Shown here: piece by piece, positions 56,772-64,000 of the stretch
How positions within the stretch are numbered: the first letter of the stretch is position 1
Layout of the letters: each line of letters opens with the position of its first letter
NCBI GenBank assembly: GCA_001534745.1
Contig: CP013997.1
Location: 2,852,001 to 2,916,000, forward strand
DNA length: 64,000 nucleotides
Reading direction: 5' to 3'
DNA from: Pseudomonas monteilii
GTDB lineage: Bacteria; Pseudomonadota; Gammaproteobacteria; Pseudomonadales; Pseudomonadaceae
Made by a program: the position numbers and the translations under genes
Notes under the pieces: generated by a model
The model's input: the letters and a program-made list of their open reading frames with translations, nothing else
Database searches by the model: none
What the model was told of the DNA's origin: nothing

Positions 56772-58625
56772 TCATTCCACGCTGTCGAGCACCCCTTGGT
56801 CCTCACCCAGGAAGCCCCCGCTCTGGTGTTGCCAGAGCCGTGCATAGACGCCGTTCTTGCGCAGCAGCTCGGCATGGGTACCCTGCTCGAGGATCCGCCC
56901 GGCATCCATCACGATCAGGCGATCCATGGCCGCGATGGTCGAGAGCCGGTGGGCGATGGCGATCACGGTCTTGCCCTGCATCATCTCGTCGAGGCTTTCC
57001 TGGATGGCCACTTCGACCTCCGAGTCCAGCGCGCTGGTGGCCTCGTCGAGCAGCAGGATCGGCGCGTTCTTGAGCATCACCCGTGCAATGGCGACCCGTT
57101 GGCGCTGGCCGCCGGAGAGCTTGATGCCGCGCTCGCCGACCAGGGTGTCGTAGCCGGTACCGCCCTGCCGGTCGCTGAGCTGGCTGATGAACCCATCGGC
57201 CTGGGCGTTGACCGCCGCTTCATGGATCTGCGCGTCGGTGGCGTCGGGCCGCCCGTAGGCGATGTTGTCGCGAATCGAGCGGTGCAGCAACGAGGTGTCC
57301 TGGGTGACCATGCCGATGGCGCTGCGCAGGCTGTCCTGGGTCACCTTGGCGATGTCCTGGCCGTCGATGCGAATCTGCCCGCTGTCGACATCGTAGAAGC
57401 GCAGCAGCAGGTTGATCAGCGTCGACTTGCCGGCCCCCGAGCGCCCGACCAGGCCGATCTTCTCGCCCGGGCGGATGTCCAGGTTCAGGCCTTGCAGCAC
57501 CTGACGCTCGCCGTTGTAGTTGAAGCTGACGTTGTCGAAGGTCACCGCGCCGCCGTGGGTCACCAGGGTGCCGGCGTCGGGCGCATCCTGCACCTTGGGG
57601 CCACGGGTGAGCGTGTCCATGCCGTCCTGCACGGTGCCGATGTTCTCGAACAGCGAGGTCATCTGCCACATGATCCAGTGCGACATGCCGTTGATGCGCA
57701 ATGCCATGGCGGTGATCGCGGCCACCGCGCCGGTGCCGACATCGCCCTGGTGCCACAGCCACAGGGCGTAGCCGCCAGCGCCCATGATCAACCCGACCAC
57801 CAGCGCCTGGTTGACGATCTCGAACTGGCTGACCAGACGCATCTGGCGGAACCCGGTCTGCTTGAAATCCTCCATGGCCGCGCGGGCGAAGTGGGCCTCG
57901 CGCTTGGAATGGGAGAACAGTTTGACGGTGGTGATGTTGGTGTAGGCGTCCGAGACCCGGCCGGTCATCGACGAGCGCGCGTGCGCCTGCTCCTGCCCGA
58001 CCTTGCCCAGGCGCGGCACAAAGTACGCCATGGCCAGGCCGAAGAGCACGATCCAGGCCAGGAACGGCAGCATCAGCTTGAGCGCGAAGCCGCCGGCCAG
58101 GGCGACGATCGCCACGAAGTAGACACCGATCCCCGGGATGATCTCGACCAGCGTGAACAGCACCTCGCGCACCGACAACGCGGTCTGCATCACCTTGGTG
58201 GTGACCCGCCCGGAGAACTCGTCGGAGAAGAACGACAGGCTCTGGCGCAGCATCAACCGGTGAAAGTCCCAGCGCAGCCGCAGCGGCAGGTTGATCGCCA
58301 GGATCTGGTGCTGGACCATGGTGCGCAACGCCACCAGCCCGACACTGGCCACCAGCACGAGGCCGATGCCCCAGAGCACACGCTGTTCCTGACCGGTCGC
58401 ATCGCCCCCGGCCTGCCAGGTGGTCAGCAGGTCGACGACCTGGCCCAGAAAGGCGAACAGCCAGGCTTCGTAGATCGAGACGCCGGCGCTGAGCACGGCG
58501 AAGGCCAGGATGTACCGGCGTGCACCACGGGTGCAGGCCCAGAGGAACCGCGCCAGGCCAGCAGGCGGTGGCGGTGCCTCGTCAGGCGGGAAAGGGTCGA
58601 GCCGCTGCTCAAATGCACGCAACAT
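56772..58625 (-). CDS. ABC exporter, fused permease-ATPase
   Basis: A 617-residue half-transporter of the ABCB/MsbA-like class. Six membrane helices occupy residues about 35-330, and the ATPase has Walker A GRSGAGKST, signature KLSGGQRQRVAIA and Walker B ILLLDEATSALD, with switch His in AIAHRLSTI. Lipid, drug or peptide export is possible; the substrate cannot be told. I chose the ATG at 58625 (MLRAFEQRL) behind GGAGACC; the 50 codons upstream are without support. Single gene. Confidence 0.9.
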   Translation of the reverse strand: MLRAFEQRLDPFPPDEAPPPPAGLARFLWACTRGARRYILAFAVLSAGVSIYEAWLFAFLGQVVDLLTTWQAGGDATGQEQRVLWGIGLVLVASVGLVALRTMVQHQILAINLPLRLRWDFHRLMLRQSLSFFSDEFSGRVTTKVMQTALSVREVLFTLVEIIPGIGVYFVAIVALAGGFALKLMLPFLAWIVLFGLAMAYFVPRLGKVGQEQAHARSSMTGRVSDAYTNITTVKLFSHSKREAHFARAAMEDFKQTGFRQMRLVSQFEIVNQALVVGLIMGAGGYALWLWHQGDVGTGAVAAITAMALRINGMSHWIMWQMTSLFENIGTVQDGMDTLTRGPKVQDAPDAGTLVTHGGAVTFDNVSFNYNGERQVLQGLNLDIRPGEKIGLVGRSGAGKSTLINLLLRFYDVDSGQIRIDGQDIAKVTQDSLRSAIGMVTQDTSLLHRSIRDNIAYGRPDATDAQIHEAAVNAQADGFISQLSDRQGGTGYDTLVGERGIKLSGGQRQRVAIARVMLKNAPILLLDEATSALDSEVEVAIQESLDEMMQGKTVIAIAHRLSTIAAMDRLIVMDAGRILEQGTHAELLRKNGVYARLWQHQSGGFLGEDQGVLDSVE

Positions 58626-58833
58626 GAAGGTCTCCAAAACGATCGAATCAAAGGCATTGTGCCACCGACGGGTTGGAATGCCGTTCGGGTAGGCCACGGG
58701 CGCCTGAAGGTAGGACCGTGTGCGGCGGTGTGTGTGCCGTTGGGCTGCAAGCCAGCGCGTCAGCGCCGCACCCACATCCTGTCAACACCTGGCGAACCGC
58801 ACTGACGTCCGCTTGTAGCGTGTGCTTCGCCAC

Positions 58834-59706
58834 TTACCCCCAAGCGCCGGCGACCTCGCGCATCGCTGCGGCAATGAGCGCACTGTCCCCAGGCGACGAA
58901 GGGTCGGGCCCTCGGGTGAACAGCACCACGATCCACGGCGCGCGGCCGGGTGGCCAGACGATCGCCACGTCGTTGGCCACGCCGTAGTCGCCCGTGCCGG
59001 TCTTGTCGCCGACGCGCCAGTCGCCGGGCACACCAGCGCGGATGCGGCTCGCGCCGGTAGTGTTGCCTTCGAGCCAGGCCTGCAACTGGTGGCGGCTGGG
59101 CACGGTCAGGGCTTTGCCGACCAACAGCCGTTCGAGGGTCATGCCCATGGCCAACGGCGTGGTGGTGTCACGCGGGTCATCCGGCAGCGCGGTGTTGAGC
59201 GTCGGCTCGTCGCGGTCCAGGCGAAACACGGCGTCGCCCAGGCGTCGGGCAAACGCGGTCAGGCCGGCCGGCCCGCCGACCTGCGCCAACAGCAGGTTGG
59301 CGGCGGTGTTGTCGCTGTACTGCAATGCGGCCGCGCACAGATCGGCCACGCGCATGCCGGTCTCGAGGTGATCCTGGGTGATGGGCGAATAGGTGACCAG
59401 CGTGGCGGCGTCATAGTCGATGTGCTGCGCCAGCAGGCCAGGTTCGGCCTCGTTGCGTTGCAGGATGGCGCCGGCGAGCAGCACCTTGAACGCGCTGCAG
59501 AAGGCGAAGCGCTGGTCGGCGCGGTAGGCCAGACGCTGACCGCTGCCGGTCTCGAGCGCCCAGAGGCCGAGGGTTCGGCCGTGGGTGCGTTCAAGCGTTG
59601 CCAGGCGTTGACGCACGGCGTCGTCGGCCCAGGCCGGTAGCGTCAGGGCGGCAGCACCACCCACGGCGCCGACCAGCAGGTGCCGGCGGCTGATGACAGG
59701 GCGCAT
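58834..59706 (-). CDS. Class A beta-lactamase
   Basis: A 290-residue serine beta-lactamase. The signal peptide has a twin-arginine motif (SRRHLLVG). All class A motifs are present: Ser70-x-x-Lys73 in FCSAFK, SDN in YSDN, Glu166 in DRDEPTLN, and KTG in DKTGTGDYG. Cys69 precedes the nucleophile, but residue 238 is not Cys, so the carbapenemase disulfide is absent. TTGAGGAAAGACG precedes the ATG. No ampR-like regulator is nearby and codon use is as in the surroundings, so it seems chromosomal and resident. Spectrum cannot be told. Confidence 0.93.
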   Translation of the reverse strand: MRPVISRRHLLVGAVGGAAALTLPAWADDAVRQRLATLERTHGRTLGLWALETGSGQRLAYRADQRFAFCSAFKVLLAGAILQRNEAEPGLLAQHIDYDAATLVTYSPITQDHLETGMRVADLCAAALQYSDNTAANLLLAQVGGPAGLTAFARRLGDAVFRLDRDEPTLNTALPDDPRDTTTPLAMGMTLERLLVGKALTVPSRHQLQAWLEGNTTGASRIRAGVPGDWRVGDKTGTGDYGVANDVAIVWPPGRAPWIVVLFTRGPDPSSPGDSALIAAAMREVAGAWG

Positions 59707-59849
59707 CGTCTTTCCTCAAGGTGTCCAGGGGGCGTCGAGGCTAGAGCCTTGACGCGCAAAAGCCAAGCACGGGCGCATCCTCAGGCTGACGGTCAGCGGT
59801 TCGAAGGCTACAGTGAGCAGCACGTTGTCAGCCATTGGAGACCTGCCGA

Positions 59850-60608
59850 ATGACCACCCCTGCCCCGTCCTCACGAAACTGGTTCGACCAAGGGGGCCAG
59901 GCCTACGCCAGCTTCAGGCCCGAATACCCCGCCGCGCTGGCCGCCTACCTGGCCAGCACCGTCCCTGAGCGCAGGCTGGCCGTCGACGTGGGGTGCGGCA
60001 ACGGCCAGTTGACCACGTTGCTGGCCCATCATTTCGACACCGTGTGGGGGTTCGACCCCAGCCAGGATCAGATCGCCCATGCCCAGGCGCGCGGCAACCT
60101 TCATTATGCCTGCGCTCCGGCCGAGGCTTTGCCAGCGTCGGCCCAGGGCGCCCAGCTGATCACGGTGGCCCAGGCCGCGCACTGGTTCGACCTGCCCGCC
60201 TTCTATGCCCAGGTGCGCACCCGGGCCGCGCCGGGCGCCGTGCTGGCATTGATCAGCTATGGCGTGCCACGCCTGGAGGACGACCTGCAGGGACGTTTCA
60301 TGGACTTCTATCACCACGAGATCGGTCCCTTCTGGCCGCCTGAGCGGCAGTTGGTCGACAGCGGCTACGCCACCCTGGACTTCCCCTTCGCGGAGTTCAA
60401 GGCACCGGCGATGAGCATCGAGTTGAGCTGGAACCTAGAGGCGTTTCTGGGCTATGTCTCGACCTGGTCGGCCGTGCGCAATGCGCGGGAAGCAGGCGAA
60501 CAGGCCCTGCTCGAACGGTTCGCCGCCGACTTGGCGACCTGCTGGGGGCAGGCGCAGGTCGAGCGGTCGATCCGTTGGCCGATCAACTTGCGGATCGGCC
60601 AGGTGTGA
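59850..60608 (+). CDS. SAM-dependent methyltransferase, class I
   Basis: A 252-residue enzyme. Motif I is VDVGCGNGQLTT, motif II lies in VWGFDPSQDQI, and the Asp/Gln region is TVAQAAHWFDLPAF. The last block, QAAHWFD, is typical of a methyltransferase group near the trans-aconitate and DUF-type enzymes. Substrate not known. TTGGAG precedes the ATG at 59850. Single gene, convergent with the aldo-keto reductase. Confidence 0.88.
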   Translation: MTTPAPSSRNWFDQGGQAYASFRPEYPAALAAYLASTVPERRLAVDVGCGNGQLTTLLAHHFDTVWGFDPSQDQIAHAQARGNLHYACAPAEALPASAQGAQLITVAQAAHWFDLPAFYAQVRTRAAPGAVLALISYGVPRLEDDLQGRFMDFYHHEIGPFWPPERQLVDSGYATLDFPFAEFKAPAMSIELSWNLEAFLGYVSTWSAVRNAREAGEQALLERFAADLATCWGQAQVERSIRWPINLRIGQV

Positions 60609-60666
60609 GGCCAGACCGTCAAGGACTCGCCTCGCAAAGGGGCGAGCCTTAGTGTCGCACGGGCCT

Positions 60667-61749
60667 TCAGCCGTTCTTGGACGTGTTGTCAGCCATGGTC
60701 TGACGGTACAGCTCGATGAAGGGGGCTTCGGCCGGGTCGATGCGGTCCATCTTGGCAGCGATGCGGTGCCAGTAGGGGTACTGGGGCGCCAGGCGGGTCG
60801 CACGCTCGATCTGCTCGAGGTCTTCAGCCTGCAGGACCAGTTCGACCGCCTTGAGGTTGTCCTGTAACTGTTCCTCGGAGCGCCCGGCGGTGATCACGCT
60901 GGTGATGCCTGGGCGGTCCTTCAGCCAGGCCAGGCAGACGCGTGACGGCGAACAGTCGTGGCGCTTGCCGACCTCGATCAGGGTTTCGATGATGTCGTAG
61001 GCCCGCTCGCGGTCGTGCACGTAGGGTTCCGGCCAGTCGTTGCCCTGGCGCGTGCCGGGCGGGGTCTTCTGCCCACGGCGGACCTTGCCGGTCAGCAGAC
61101 CTTCGCCCAACGGGCCCCAGACCAGTGTCGCGAAGCCTTGGTCGAGGGCCATCGGCAGCAGCTCGTATTCGGCCTCGCGGGCCTCAGGGGTGTAGTAGAT
61201 CTGTTGCGACACCGGTTGCTGCCACCCGTTAAGGCGCGCGCTGCCCAGGGTCTTCATCATCTGCCAGGCGGTGTAGTTGGACGTGCCGAAATAGCGGATC
61301 TTGCCGCTCTGCACCAGGTGGTCCAGGGCCGCCAGGGTCTCTTCGATCGGCGTGACGCCGTCCCAGTTGTGCAACTGGTACAGGTCGATGTGATCGGTGC
61401 CCAGGCGCTTGAGGCTGGCCTCGCAGGCGCGGATCAGGTGGTAACGCGAAGCGCCGCTGTCATTGGGGTTGTCGCCCATGGGGCTGCGCGCCTTGGAGGC
61501 CAGGATGATCGACTGACGCCGCGCACCGAGCGCCTTGCCGACGATTTCCTCGGCCAGGCCTTGGGAGTACAGGTCGGCGGTGTCCACCAGGTTGACACCG
61601 GCCTCGAAGGCCAGGTCGAACATGCGGGTGGCTTGACCGACGTCCACACTGCCGGTCTTCTCGAAGGCGCCACGTCCGCCGAAGGGGACGCTGCCGATGA
61701 CGAGCTCGGACACGAACAGGCCGGTATTGCCGAACGCACGGTATTTCAT
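60667..61749 (-). CDS. Aldo-keto reductase
   Basis: A 360-residue NADPH-dependent oxidoreductase of TIM-barrel fold. The catalytic tetrad is in place: Asp and Tyr in [11 protein letters not shown], Lys in ASKARSP, His in YQLHNWDG. Cofactor region: [18 protein letters not shown]. The YajO/Tas-like group is the closest. It probably reduces aldehydes or quinones. AGGAGGCTTCA precedes the ATG. Confidence 0.92.
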   Translation of the reverse strand: MKYRAFGNTGLFVSELVIGSVPFGGRGAFEKTGSVDVGQATRMFDLAFEAGVNLVDTADLYSQGLAEEIVGKALGARRQSIILASKARSPMGDNPNDSGASRYHLIRACEASLKRLGTDHIDLYQLHNWDGVTPIEETLAALDHLVQSGKIRYFGTSNYTAWQMMKTLGSARLNGWQQPVSQQIYYTPEAREAEYELLPMALDQGFATLVWGPLGEGLLTGKVRRGQKTPPGTRQGNDWPEPYVHDRERAYDIIETLIEVGKRHDCSPSRVCLAWLKDRPGITSVITAGRSEEQLQDNLKAVELVLQAEDLEQIERATRLAPQYPYWHRIAAKMDRIDPAEAPFIELYRQTMADNTSKNG

Positions 61750-61867
61750 TGAAGCCTCCTGGATGCCGTTGAGTCATGAAGGCGGCCGGTAGGGCGTGGC
61801 GGCCTTCACAGGTACGGACGGCAAGGGAGGACGGAACGTTCAACTGGATACGGGCAGCGCCTGACCG

Positions 61868-62035
61868 GGCCCTATCGCTGGCAAGCCAGCTCCCACACCC
61901 GTAGCCACACCGCGACAAGGCAAGCTTTCAGACCTGTAGCCATACCGCGGTAAGCCAGGCTCCCATACCCGTAGTCATACCGCGACAAGGCAGGCTCCCA
62001 CGGGCCCTGTGGGGGCTTGCCCGCGATGCAGACGG
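61868..62035. repeat. REP sequences and 35-bp tandem repeat (x3)
   Basis: A REP (CGCTGGCAAGCCAGCTCCCA) is followed by three 35-bp units at 61897-61931, 61932-61966 and 61967-62001. Each has the form AC(C/T)GTAG(C/T)CA(C/T)ACCGCG and ends close to a CTCCCA-type REP edge. A further GGGCTTGCCCGCGAT closes the stretch. Confidence 0.85.
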
Positions 62036-62068
62036 CGCATGACCGGCTTCTAGCTCGGCTGCACACCC

Positions 62069-63313
62069 TCACTCATACCGCAGCGCATATGCCGGCTCGA
62101 CCTGCGAGGCGCGGTACGCCGGGTACAGGGTCGCCAGGAAGCTCATCACCAGCCCGGCAAAGCAGATCAACCCGACATCCCCCCACTGCAGCTCCGAGGG
62201 CAGGCTGCTGACGAAATACACGTCCGAGGTGAAGATGTGCTGCCCGGTGGCCCGCTCCAGCGCCCCGACGATCGCGCTGACGTTGAGCGCGGCAATCACC
62301 CCGAGCACGCCACCGATCAACGTGCCCACGATGCCGATCAGGCTGCCCTGGACCATGAAGGTCCCCATGATCTGCGCAGGCGTGGCGCCGAGGGTGCGCA
62401 GAATGGCGATGTCGGCGCCCTTGTCGTTCACCACCATCACCAGCGTGGCGATGATGTTGAACGCCGCCACGGCGATGATCATCAGCAGCAACAGGCCGAT
62501 CATGGTCTTTTCCATCTTCATGGCGCTGAACAGGCTGCCCTGGGTGTGGGACCAGTCATCGGCATGGTAGCCCTCGCCCAACTGCGCGGCGATGGCCTTG
62601 GAGACCTGGGGCGCGGCGTACAGGTCATGCAGCTTGAGGCGCACGCCCTGCACCTGGCCAGGCGCCCAGCGCTGCATTTCGCCCGCATCGGCAACATGGA
62701 TGTAGGCCTGAGAACCGTCCAGCTCGGCGCCGACCTTGAACACGCCGACCACCGTCAGGCGCTGCATGCGTGGGGTGATGCCACCGGGTGCGCTGCTGAT
62801 CTCGGGCACGATCAGGGTCAGCTTGTCGCCTCCGCGCAGGCCGAAGCGCCGCGCGGTCAGCTCGCCGACGATCACGCCGTACTCGCCGGGACGCAGGTCC
62901 TGCAGACTGCCCCTGAGGATGTGCTGGCCGACGATGGACACCTTGCCCTCCTCGGCCGGGTCGATGCCGCTGACCTGGATCGGCTGCATGGCGCCCTTGT
63001 ACGACAGCATGCCGTCCAGCTCCGTCAGGGGCGCCGCCGCCATCACCGCCGGGTTCTTCAAGGCGGTATCGGCGACGTGGCGCCAATCGTCGAGCGGGCG
63101 CTCGCCCAGCAGGCTGGCATGGGGCACCAGCCCCAGAATGCGCGAGCTCATCTCGCGCTGGAAACCATTCATCACCGACAGCACGACGATCATGGCCAGC
63201 ACGCCCAGCGCCAGGCCGATCATCGAGGTCATGGAGATGAACGAGATGAAATGGTTGCGGCGCTTGGCCCGGGTGTAGCGGGCACCGATGAACAAGGGCA
63301 AGGGTCTGAACAT
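62069..63313 (-). CDS. lolE: Lipoprotein-releasing ABC transporter permease (LolC/LolE)
   Basis: A 414-residue inner-membrane protein that extracts lipoproteins for transfer to LolA. Four helices: one near residues 28-55 (SMIGLALGVLAMIVVLSVMN), three near the C-terminus (GLLLLMIIAVAAFNIIATLV and onward). The large periplasmic part is between. It lies downstream of lolD by about 72 bp; in the usual order lolC-lolD-lolE this makes it lolE, although the N-terminus (MFRPLPLFIGARYTRAKR) also resembles LolC. ATG 63313 was chosen for that N-terminus. Confidence 0.85.
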   Translation of the reverse strand: MFRPLPLFIGARYTRAKRRNHFISFISMTSMIGLALGVLAMIVVLSVMNGFQREMSSRILGLVPHASLLGERPLDDWRHVADTALKNPAVMAAAPLTELDGMLSYKGAMQPIQVSGIDPAEEGKVSIVGQHILRGSLQDLRPGEYGVIVGELTARRFGLRGGDKLTLIVPEISSAPGGITPRMQRLTVVGVFKVGAELDGSQAYIHVADAGEMQRWAPGQVQGVRLKLHDLYAAPQVSKAIAAQLGEGYHADDWSHTQGSLFSAMKMEKTMIGLLLLMIIAVAAFNIIATLVMVVNDKGADIAILRTLGATPAQIMGTFMVQGSLIGIVGTLIGGVLGVIAALNVSAIVGALERATGQHIFTSDVYFVSSLPSELQWGDVGLICFAGLVMSFLATLYPAYRASQVEPAYALRYE

Positions 63314-63385
63314 GTACGTGAACACCAGTTGAACGGGTAGACGGGCCACGCGGTGGCCCGTGAGGTCGACTCAGAGCGGAACCCT

Positions 63386-64000
63386 TCAGATCGGCACCAG
63401 GCGGCCATCTTCCAGGCGCAGCACGCGGTCCATCTGCCGGGCCAGGCTGAGGTCGTGGGTGACCACCAGGAACGCCGTGCGCGAAGCACCGGACAGCTCG
63501 CGCATCAGCTCCTGGATCCCCTGGGCGGTGTGATGGTCGAGGTTGCCGGTCGGCTCGTCGAGCATCACCAGCCCTGGCCGGTTGACCAGGGCACGGGCGA
63601 TCGCCACACGCTGACGTTCGCCACCCGACAGTTCGGCCGGCTTGTGGCTCAGGCGGTGACCGAGACCGACGCGCTCGAGCAGCGCCTGGGCCCGCTCACG
63701 CGCTTCGGGGATCGGCGTGCTGCCGATCAACAGCGGCATGCAGACGTTCTCCAGGGCGGTGAACTCCGGCAGCAGGTGGTGGAACTGGTAGACGAAGCCC
63801 AGCGCACGGTTGCGCAGCAGGCCACGGGCGCGCTCGCCGAGCGCCGACAGCTCTTCGCCGGCCAGCCAGACACTGCCCTCGGTGGGGGTGTCCAGGCCGC
63901 CCAGCAGGTTGAGCAAGGTACTCTTGCCCGAGCCGGAACTGCCGACGATGGCCACGCGCTCGCCCGGTTGGAGTTCCAGTTGCAGGCCGGACAGCACCTG
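63386..64000 (-). CDS. lolD: Lipoprotein-releasing ABC transporter ATPase LolD (partial)
   Basis: The C-terminal 204 codons or so of an ATPase that drives LolCE. Walker A is GSSGSGKST, signature [14 protein letters not shown], Walker [13 protein letters not shown], and the switch His is in [27 protein letters not shown] with the LolD-type residues is present. The N-terminal 20-25 residues lie beyond the right edge of the window, so the start is not seen. Confidence 0.95.
   Translation of the reverse strand, partial: QVLSGLQLELQPGERVAIVGSSGSGKSTLLNLLGGLDTPTEGSVWLAGEELSALGERARGLLRNRALGFVYQFHHLLPEFTALENVCMPLLIGSTPIPEARERAQALLERVGLGHRLSHKPAELSGGERQRVAIARALVNRPGLVMLDEPTGNLDHHTAQGIQELMRELSGASRTAFLVVTHDLSLARQMDRVLRLEDGRLVPI

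Noticed and set aside
56796..58805. Open frame of 669 codons on the + strand
   Set aside because: It is antisense to the ABC exporter, whose motifs are complete. The frame is Gln/Asp/His/Val-rich with no domain, a usual GC-skew artefact.

Overview
The window is a chromosomal segment of a fluorescent Pseudomonas, most likely of the P. putida group. The reasons are the high GC coding sequence, the many REP palindromes of the forms GCTGGCAAGCCAGC and GCGGGCTTGCCCGCG, a pyoverdine locus with PvdS-type promoters, and gene pairs typical of this genus. No rRNA, tRNA, CRISPR array, prophage or intact insertion sequence was seen.

Layout. 0-3.6 kb: gloA, an AroE-like SDH-L dehydrogenase, a Tyr/Pro-rich exported protein and pbpG, which lies between heptanucleotide repeat tracts. 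3.6-20.2 kb: iron acquisition. This holds pvdM, pvdA (opposite strand), a second degenerate pvdM copy, pvdN, the eight-gene fpvGHJKCDEF operon for reductive release of iron from ferripyoverdine, and a reverse-strand block with mbtH and a type II thioesterase followed by an isochorismatase-fold hydrolase and a DUF1615 lipoprotein. Four perfect TAAAT-N16-CGT boxes and one weaker one precede these units, so they look like one PvdS (iron-starvation) regulon. 20.2-24.4 kb: a curli operon csgE-F-A-G-B-C with an unusually long curlin. 24.9-29.6 kb: a bestrophin-like channel, an NAD salvage locus (nrtR divergent from pncA-pncB, with an NrtR-like operator), a frameshifted regulator remnant and arfB.

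29.7-35.7 kb: an exported DUF4432 protein, then a sulfide/persulfide detoxification locus. Persulfide dioxygenase, sulfide:quinone oxidoreductase and a TauE/SafE exporter run one way; a 1-Cys peroxiredoxin and an ArsR/BigR-like repressor run the other way. 35.8-45.1 kb: a LuxR regulator with a nitrilase-APC permease pair, a TetR-SmvA-like efflux pair, and gabP with a MocR-type regulator. 45.7-47.9 kb: two TenA genes under a TPP riboswitch and a small WYL-family regulator that lacks a visible WYL core. 48.1-53.1 kb: a three-gene membrane-stress type operon and several envelope proteins. 53-64 kb: an APC permease, an HSL-family hydrolase, a decayed hydrolase gene, an ABC exporter, a class A beta-lactamase, a methyltransferase, an aldo-keto reductase, and lolE with the 3' part of lolD.

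The intergenic DNA is rich in repeats: REP pairs, a 126-bp tandem array, a roughly 300-bp element present twice in inverted orientation, a 142-bp MITE-like palindrome, and a degenerate 36-bp tandem repeat. The most unusual signals are the degenerate second PvdM, the ArsR repressor with a displaced cysteine pair, the WYL-less regulator and the dispersed repeats.
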